64,000 nucleotides of DNA from Pseudomonas sp. Irchel s3f7 (lineage in GTDB: Bacteria > Pseudomonadota > Gammaproteobacteria > Pseudomonadales > Pseudomonadaceae): contig NZ_FYDO01000025.1 in assembly GCF_900187615.1 (NCBI RefSeq), forward strand, positions 42,351-106,350, given 5' to 3'. Both the position numbers and the translations under genes were made by a program. Shown piece after piece: positions 60,358-64,000 of the stretch; the first letter of the stretch is position 1, and every line of letters starts with the position of its first letter. A model generated the notes under the pieces. That model saw nothing but the letters and a program-made list of their open reading frames with translations, ran no database searches and was not told the origin of the DNA.

Positions 60358-60828
60358 ATGAGAAGTACCGATCCGCTGGACGCCTTTAATCTGCAACGTT
60401 TCATCCAGGCACAGGACCCGGTGTTTGACCGCGTCCAGGCCGAATTGAATGCCGGTCACAAACGCAGTCACTGGATGTGGTTCATCTTTCCGCAGTTTTC
60501 CGGGCTGGGCGGCAGCGAGATGTCGCGACATTTCGCCATCCGCTCCAGGGAAGAAGCCCAGGCCTATCTGCAGCATCCATTATTGGGCGCCCGGTTACGC
60601 ACCTGCACCCTGGAAGTGCTGAACATCCCACAGCGCTCGGTGGCCGGGATATTCGGTCATCCCGACGACCTGAAATTTCATTCATCCATGACCCTGTTTG
60701 CCCAGGTCGCGGCCGCCGACAGCGTCTTTCATCAAGCGCTGAATCAGTATTTCCACGGCATTCTCGACGCCTGGACCCTGGAGTTGATGGACTCAAAAAA
60801 GCCCCAGTTGCCCACCAATCAGCGTTGA
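60358..60828 (+). CDS. DUF1810 family protein
   Basis: A 156-residue protein with the family motif KRSHWMWFIFPQFSGLG near residues 35-51 and FAIRSREEAQAYLQHP. DUF1810 includes calpastatin-like small proteins of unknown function. The start ATG 60358 has GAGGA 7 bases upstream; GTG 60340 is also in frame. The 3' end overlaps the convergent polB gene by 36 bases. Confidence 0.85.
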   Translation: MRSTDPLDAFNLQRFIQAQDPVFDRVQAELNAGHKRSHWMWFIFPQFSGLGGSEMSRHFAIRSREEAQAYLQHPLLGARLRTCTLEVLNIPQRSVAGIFGHPDDLKFHSSMTLFAQVAAADSVFHQALNQYFHGILDAWTLELMDSKKPQLPTNQR

Positions 60829-63156
60829 GAAATCGTCGTCGACAAACGGCAATATCGCGTCCGCCACCGGTTGCAGCTGCCGGCTGATGTAATGGTCGTA
60901 ATCGATGGGCGCGCTGCGGATCTCCAGCGGCTCGGGGCCGGCCACGGTGATCACGTAACTGATCCAGCCGCCATTCTGGTATTGCCGAGGGCGGCCCTGG
61001 CGGTCGTTGTAGTCATCGGCGATACGCGCCGCGCGTACGTGGGGTGGCACGTTGCGTTGATAATCGTCGAGGGTGCGGCGCAGGCGTTTGCGGTAAATCA
61101 GCCGATCATCGAACTCGCCCGCCAGGGTTTTGCGCACGTAGTCGCGCACATACTCTCGATACGGCTGGCGCTGGAAAATCCGCAAGTACAACTCCTGCTG
61201 GAATTGCCGGGCCAGCAACGACCAGTCGGTGCGCACGGTTTCCAGACCTTTGTAGACCATTTCCTCGCTGCCATCGGCGCGGGTCACAAGCCCGGCATAG
61301 CGTTTCTTGCTGCCCTCCTCGGCGCCACGGATGGTTGGCATCAGAAAGCGTTTGTAGTGGGTTTCGTACTGCAGTTCGAGCGCGCTCTGCAGGCCGTATT
61401 CCTCCTGCACATGTTCGCGCCACCACTGGTTGACGTGATCCACCAGCGAGCGGCCGATTTGCGCGGCATCCTCCTGGTCATGGGCGCGGCGCAGCCAGAC
61501 GAAGGTCGAGTCGGTGTCACCGTAGATCACCGCGTGGCCCTGGGCTTCGATCAGTTGCCGGGTGCGCAACATGATCTCGTGGCCGCGCAGGGTGATGGAC
61601 GACGCCAGGCGCGTGTCGAAGAAGCGACAACCGCTGGAACCCAGCACACCGTAAAACGCGTTCATGATGATTTTCAGCGCTTGGGACAGCGGCGCGTTGC
61701 GCTCGCGCTTGGCCGTTTCCCGACCTTCGGCGACCCGCGCGACGATCGATGGCAGGCAATGCCGGGTGCGCGAAAAACGCGCCCCGCGAAAACCCGGCAC
61801 AGACGCGCTGTCATCCGGGTGCGCGAGGCCTTCGATCAGGCCCACGGGGTCGATCAGAAAGGTGCGGATGATCGATGGATAGAGGCTTTTGTAGTCGAGC
61901 ACCAGCACCGATTCGTAAAGCCCAGGCTGCGAATCCATGACAAAACCGCCGGGGCTGGCTTGCGGCGGTTTGCTGCCGAGGTTCGGTGCAACGAACCCCT
62001 GGCGATGCATCAGCGGCATGTACAAATGGGTGAACGCCGCCACCGAACCGCCCATGCGATCGGCCGGTAGCCCGGTGACGCTGGCCCGCTCCAGCAGGAA
62101 CGTGAGCAACTCGGTCTTGGCGAAAATCCGTGTGACCAGTTCACAATCCTTGAGGTTGTACTTGGCCAGCGCCGGCTTGTCCTCGGCGAACATGCGGTTG
62201 ATTTCGTCCATGCGCTGGTACGGATTGTCGATCGACTTGCCCTCGCCGAGCAGGGTCTGAGCAACGTTTTCCAGGCTGAATGACGGGAAACTCCAGGTTG
62301 CCGACCGCAGGGACTCGATGCCGTCGATGATCAACCTTCCGGCAGCGGAGGCGAAATAGTGGTTGCCGCTGCCATGTTCACGCCACTGCATCTCCTCGCC
62401 CTCACGCCCCAGCCGCAACGGCACCGCCAGGCGGCGGGCGTGCTCGTGAAGTACCCGCAAGTCAAACTGCACGACGTTCCAGCCAATGATTGCGTCGGGA
62501 TCGAAACGGGCAAACCAGTCGTTGAGCTTTTTCAGCAACGCCACCCGGGAGTCGCAATACTCGAGCTGGAAATCCACCTCGCTGTCGTCACCATTGGGCG
62601 GACCGAGCATGTACACCTGGCGTTCGCCGCAACCCTCCAGCGCGATGGAATACAACTCGCCCTGGGCCGTGGTTTCGATGTCCAGGGACACCAGTTTGAG
62701 GTTGGGCCGGTACATCGGGTCGGGTTTCATCTGGGCGTCGAGCAGCAGGCCATCGGCGCCTGGCGTACCGTTGAAGCGCACGGGAGCGGTGATGAAACGC
62801 TCCATCATGTAGCGCTCCGGCGGCCGCACGTCGGCTTCAAACACCTCGACGCCGGCCTTGCGCAGCGCGGTTTCCAGGCGCATCAGCTGACCGTGCTGCT
62901 GGCAATACAGGCCCAGGACCGGGCGATGCTCGAAATCCTGCAAGGCCAAGGGCCGCAGCTCGACGTTTTTTTCGTCGTGCAGCAGCGCTTCGGCTTGCAC
63001 CCTTTGCTCGGCGGGCACGAACGCCACCGACGGTTGATGAGGCAGGCGGATGCGCCGGGGACCGCTGTCGGTCGCCAGCCAGAACTCGACTTCCGTACCG
63101 GCCGGGGTGTCGCGCCAATGCCGGGTCAGGACGAAGCCCTGCGGTAAATCCACCAC
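60793..63156 (-). CDS. polB: DNA polymerase II
   Basis: A 787-residue family B DNA polymerase. Exonuclease motif SLDIETTAQG and the second exo motif VVQFDLRVLHEHAR; polymerase motif A DYKSLYPSI, motif B KIIMNAFYGVLGSSGCRFFD and motif C YGDTDS are intact. Used for translesion and replication restart under SOS control in other bacteria. Start GTG 63156, 6 bases after GAGG (a second GTG is the next codon). No clear LexA box recognised upstream. Confidence 0.95.
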   Translation of the reverse strand: MVDLPQGFVLTRHWRDTPAGTEVEFWLATDSGPRRIRLPHQPSVAFVPAEQRVQAEALLHDEKNVELRPLALQDFEHRPVLGLYCQQHGQLMRLETALRKAGVEVFEADVRPPERYMMERFITAPVRFNGTPGADGLLLDAQMKPDPMYRPNLKLVSLDIETTAQGELYSIALEGCGERQVYMLGPPNGDDSEVDFQLEYCDSRVALLKKLNDWFARFDPDAIIGWNVVQFDLRVLHEHARRLAVPLRLGREGEEMQWREHGSGNHYFASAAGRLIIDGIESLRSATWSFPSFSLENVAQTLLGEGKSIDNPYQRMDEINRMFAEDKPALAKYNLKDCELVTRIFAKTELLTFLLERASVTGLPADRMGGSVAAFTHLYMPLMHRQGFVAPNLGSKPPQASPGGFVMDSQPGLYESVLVLDYKSLYPSIIRTFLIDPVGLIEGLAHPDDSASVPGFRGARFSRTRHCLPSIVARVAEGRETAKRERNAPLSQALKIIMNAFYGVLGSSGCRFFDTRLASSITLRGHEIMLRTRQLIEAQGHAVIYGDTDSTFVWLRRAHDQEDAAQIGRSLVDHVNQWWREHVQEEYGLQSALELQYETHYKRFLMPTIRGAEEGSKKRYAGLVTRADGSEEMVYKGLETVRTDWSLLARQFQQELYLRIFQRQPYREYVRDYVRKTLAGEFDDRLIYRKRLRRTLDDYQRNVPPHVRAARIADDYNDRQGRPRQYQNGGWISYVITVAGPEPLEIRSAPIDYDHYISRQLQPVADAILPFVDDDFSTLIGGQLGLF

Positions 63157-63225
63157 TGCAAACCTCAGATTTGATTCAGGGTGATGATTCTACCCGTGAT
63201 CACCCAGACTTAGCGGCCAGCCGGG

Positions 63226-63298
63226 AAAAGATCGCAGCCTTCGGCAGCGCCTATGCGTTCCCGCGTTCTCCTGGAGCTGCCGAAGGCTGCGATCTTTT
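63226..63298. repeat. Long inverted repeat (GATCGCAGCC family)
   Basis: Arms AAAAGATCGCAGCCTTCGGC AGC and their exact complement (23 bp) enclose about 27 bases. This is the second dispersed Pseudomonas palindrome family. It lies between polB and the CBS gene, which run apart, so it can form a long cruciform in the promoter region. Confidence 0.85.
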
Positions 63299-63422
63299 CG
63301 AGGATTGCAGAAGAAAAACCGCCAAATGACGTTTTTTGCGTGTTATCTGCCGCATTCGCCCTTGCCCTCTGCGCTTGGGTCTACGATTCTTCAGGAACAA
63401 CGACAACACCCGAGTAACCACC

Positions 63423-63863
63423 ATGAAAACCGTCGCCCAGCTGCTCAAGTTGAAAGATCAGAAGAATCAGGAAGTGCACCAGATCAAACCCGATCACATG
63501 GTGCTCGAAGCGCTGATGAAGATGGCCGAGAAAAACGTCGGCGCCTTGCTGGTGGTGGAAAATGACGAAGTGCTGGGCATCATCAGCGAGCGGGACTACG
63601 CGCGCAAACTGGTGCTGCACGGCCGTTCTTCGGTAGGCACACCGGTGCGCGACATCATGGTCTCGCCGGTGATTACCGTGGACACCCATCAAACCGTCGA
63701 CACGTGCCTGGGCATCATGTCCGACAAGCGCCTGCGTCACCTGCCGGTGGTGGAAGGCGGCAAGTTGATCGGTTTGCTTTCAATCGGCGACCTGGTCAAG
63801 GAAGCCATTGCCGAGCAGGCTGAACTGATTCGCCAACTCGAGCAGTACATTCGCGGCGAGTAA
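63423..63863 (+). CDS. CBS-domain pair protein
   Basis: A 146-residue protein made of two CBS domains (residues about 12-70 and 78-135), for example DHMVLEALMKMAEKNVGALL and MSDKRLRHLPVVEGGKLIGL. Such stand-alone pairs bind adenine nucleotides and modulate partners. Start at 63423. No partner gene next to it; the following bases are an IS110 element. Confidence 0.9.
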   Translation: MKTVAQLLKLKDQKNQEVHQIKPDHMVLEALMKMAEKNVGALLVVENDEVLGIISERDYARKLVLHGRSSVGTPVRDIMVSPVITVDTHQTVDTCLGIMSDKRLRHLPVVEGGKLIGLLSIGDLVKEAIAEQAELIRQLEQYIRGE

Positions 63864-63892
63864 TGCGAGCCCCGTAGATACCGTCTTGCTTC

Positions 63893-64000
63893 TCATCGAG
63901 CAAGCGCAAGTTTCGGGTCAAAGGGTTGGCCCGACTTGAGCACTCCGTAAACGAAATGCAGCAGTTTGCGCATCGCCGCACAGATGATCTGCTTGGGGGC
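63893..64000 (-). mobile_element. IS110-family transposase, C-terminal part
   Basis: The minus frame running in from the right edge reads APKQIICAAMRKLLHFVYGV, then LKSGQPFDP, ending KLALAR-stop. This is the C-terminus of IS110/IS1111-type transposases (conserved AAMRKLLHxxYGVLKSGxPFD). Only 35 codons are visible; the rest lies outside. The insertion lies 30 bases after the CBS gene stop. Confidence 0.78.

Noticed and set aside
1291..63298. CRISPR array suggested by the recurring short repeats.
   Set aside because: The repeats are dispersed REP palindromes in pairs, not regularly spaced direct repeats with spacers, and no cas genes are present.

Overview
The window comes from a Pseudomonas chromosome, most likely the P. 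fluorescens group. The evidence is the gene order tig-clpP-clpX-lon-hupB-ppiD behind an Arg-His-Leu-His tRNA cluster, the many REP-type palindromes built on 'GTAGGAGCGAGC..GCTCGC', and the resident set (sstT, nhaR, trhP, gudPD, chromosomal ampC, polB). There is no rRNA, prophage or CRISPR array. One IS110-type transposase enters from the right edge.

Region 1 (1-23964) is a steroid/bile-acid catabolic island. A minus-strand run from 9537 to the left edge encodes an SDR, a MaoC-DUF35 fusion (ChsH2-like), a small MaoC protein (ChsH1-like), an Ltp2-like thiolase-fold aldolase, four acyl-CoA dehydrogenases (two with and two without the catalytic Glu, so probably two alpha2beta2 enzymes) and a CoA ligase. 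This is the content of the actinobacterial igr operon (chsE1-chsE2-chsH2-chsH1-ltp2). Next come an enoyl-CoA hydratase, a 3beta/17beta-hydroxysteroid-dehydrogenase-like SDR, two ketosteroid-dehydrogenase-type flavoproteins, a Tat-exported amidase, an aldehyde dehydrogenase, a flavin reductase with a MarR-like tail, an MFS transporter, a TetR regulator, a nitrilase-fold protein lacking its catalytic Cys and Lys, and an AraC regulator. Both divergent promoters of the island carry copies of a 14-bp imperfect palindrome (CGTC-N6-GACG type), a candidate island-wide operator.

Region 2 (23968-35103) is core: a 28-residue acidic microprotein, a DUF2242-type lipoprotein, ppiD, a structured RNA candidate downstream of hupB, hupB, lon (with a sigma32-like promoter), clpX, clpP, tig and four tRNAs. 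The tRNA-His gene and its terminator-like hairpin are duplicated, which places a hairpin inside the tRNA operon.

Region 3 (35104-51979) holds housekeeping and small genes: folD, pbpG, two small Pro/Asp-rich proteins, a C39-like lipoprotein without catalytic residues, terC, nhaR, an MFS exporter, sstT, yceH, a shikimate-dehydrogenase-like gene, several small hypotheticals, an AI-2E-type permease, trhP and a LysR/EamA pair.

Region 4 (52065-64000) has the glucarate module (GntR-gudP-gudD), ampC without an adjacent ampR, an autotransporter C-terminal remnant, a DUF4174 protein, a TauE/SafE permease, a lipoprotein, an aldo/keto reductase with a large internal deletion, a DUF1810 protein, polB (Pol II), a CBS-pair protein and the IS110 fragment. 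Three gene remnants (chemoreceptor, autotransporter, aldo/keto reductase) and dense REP elements show local gene decay.
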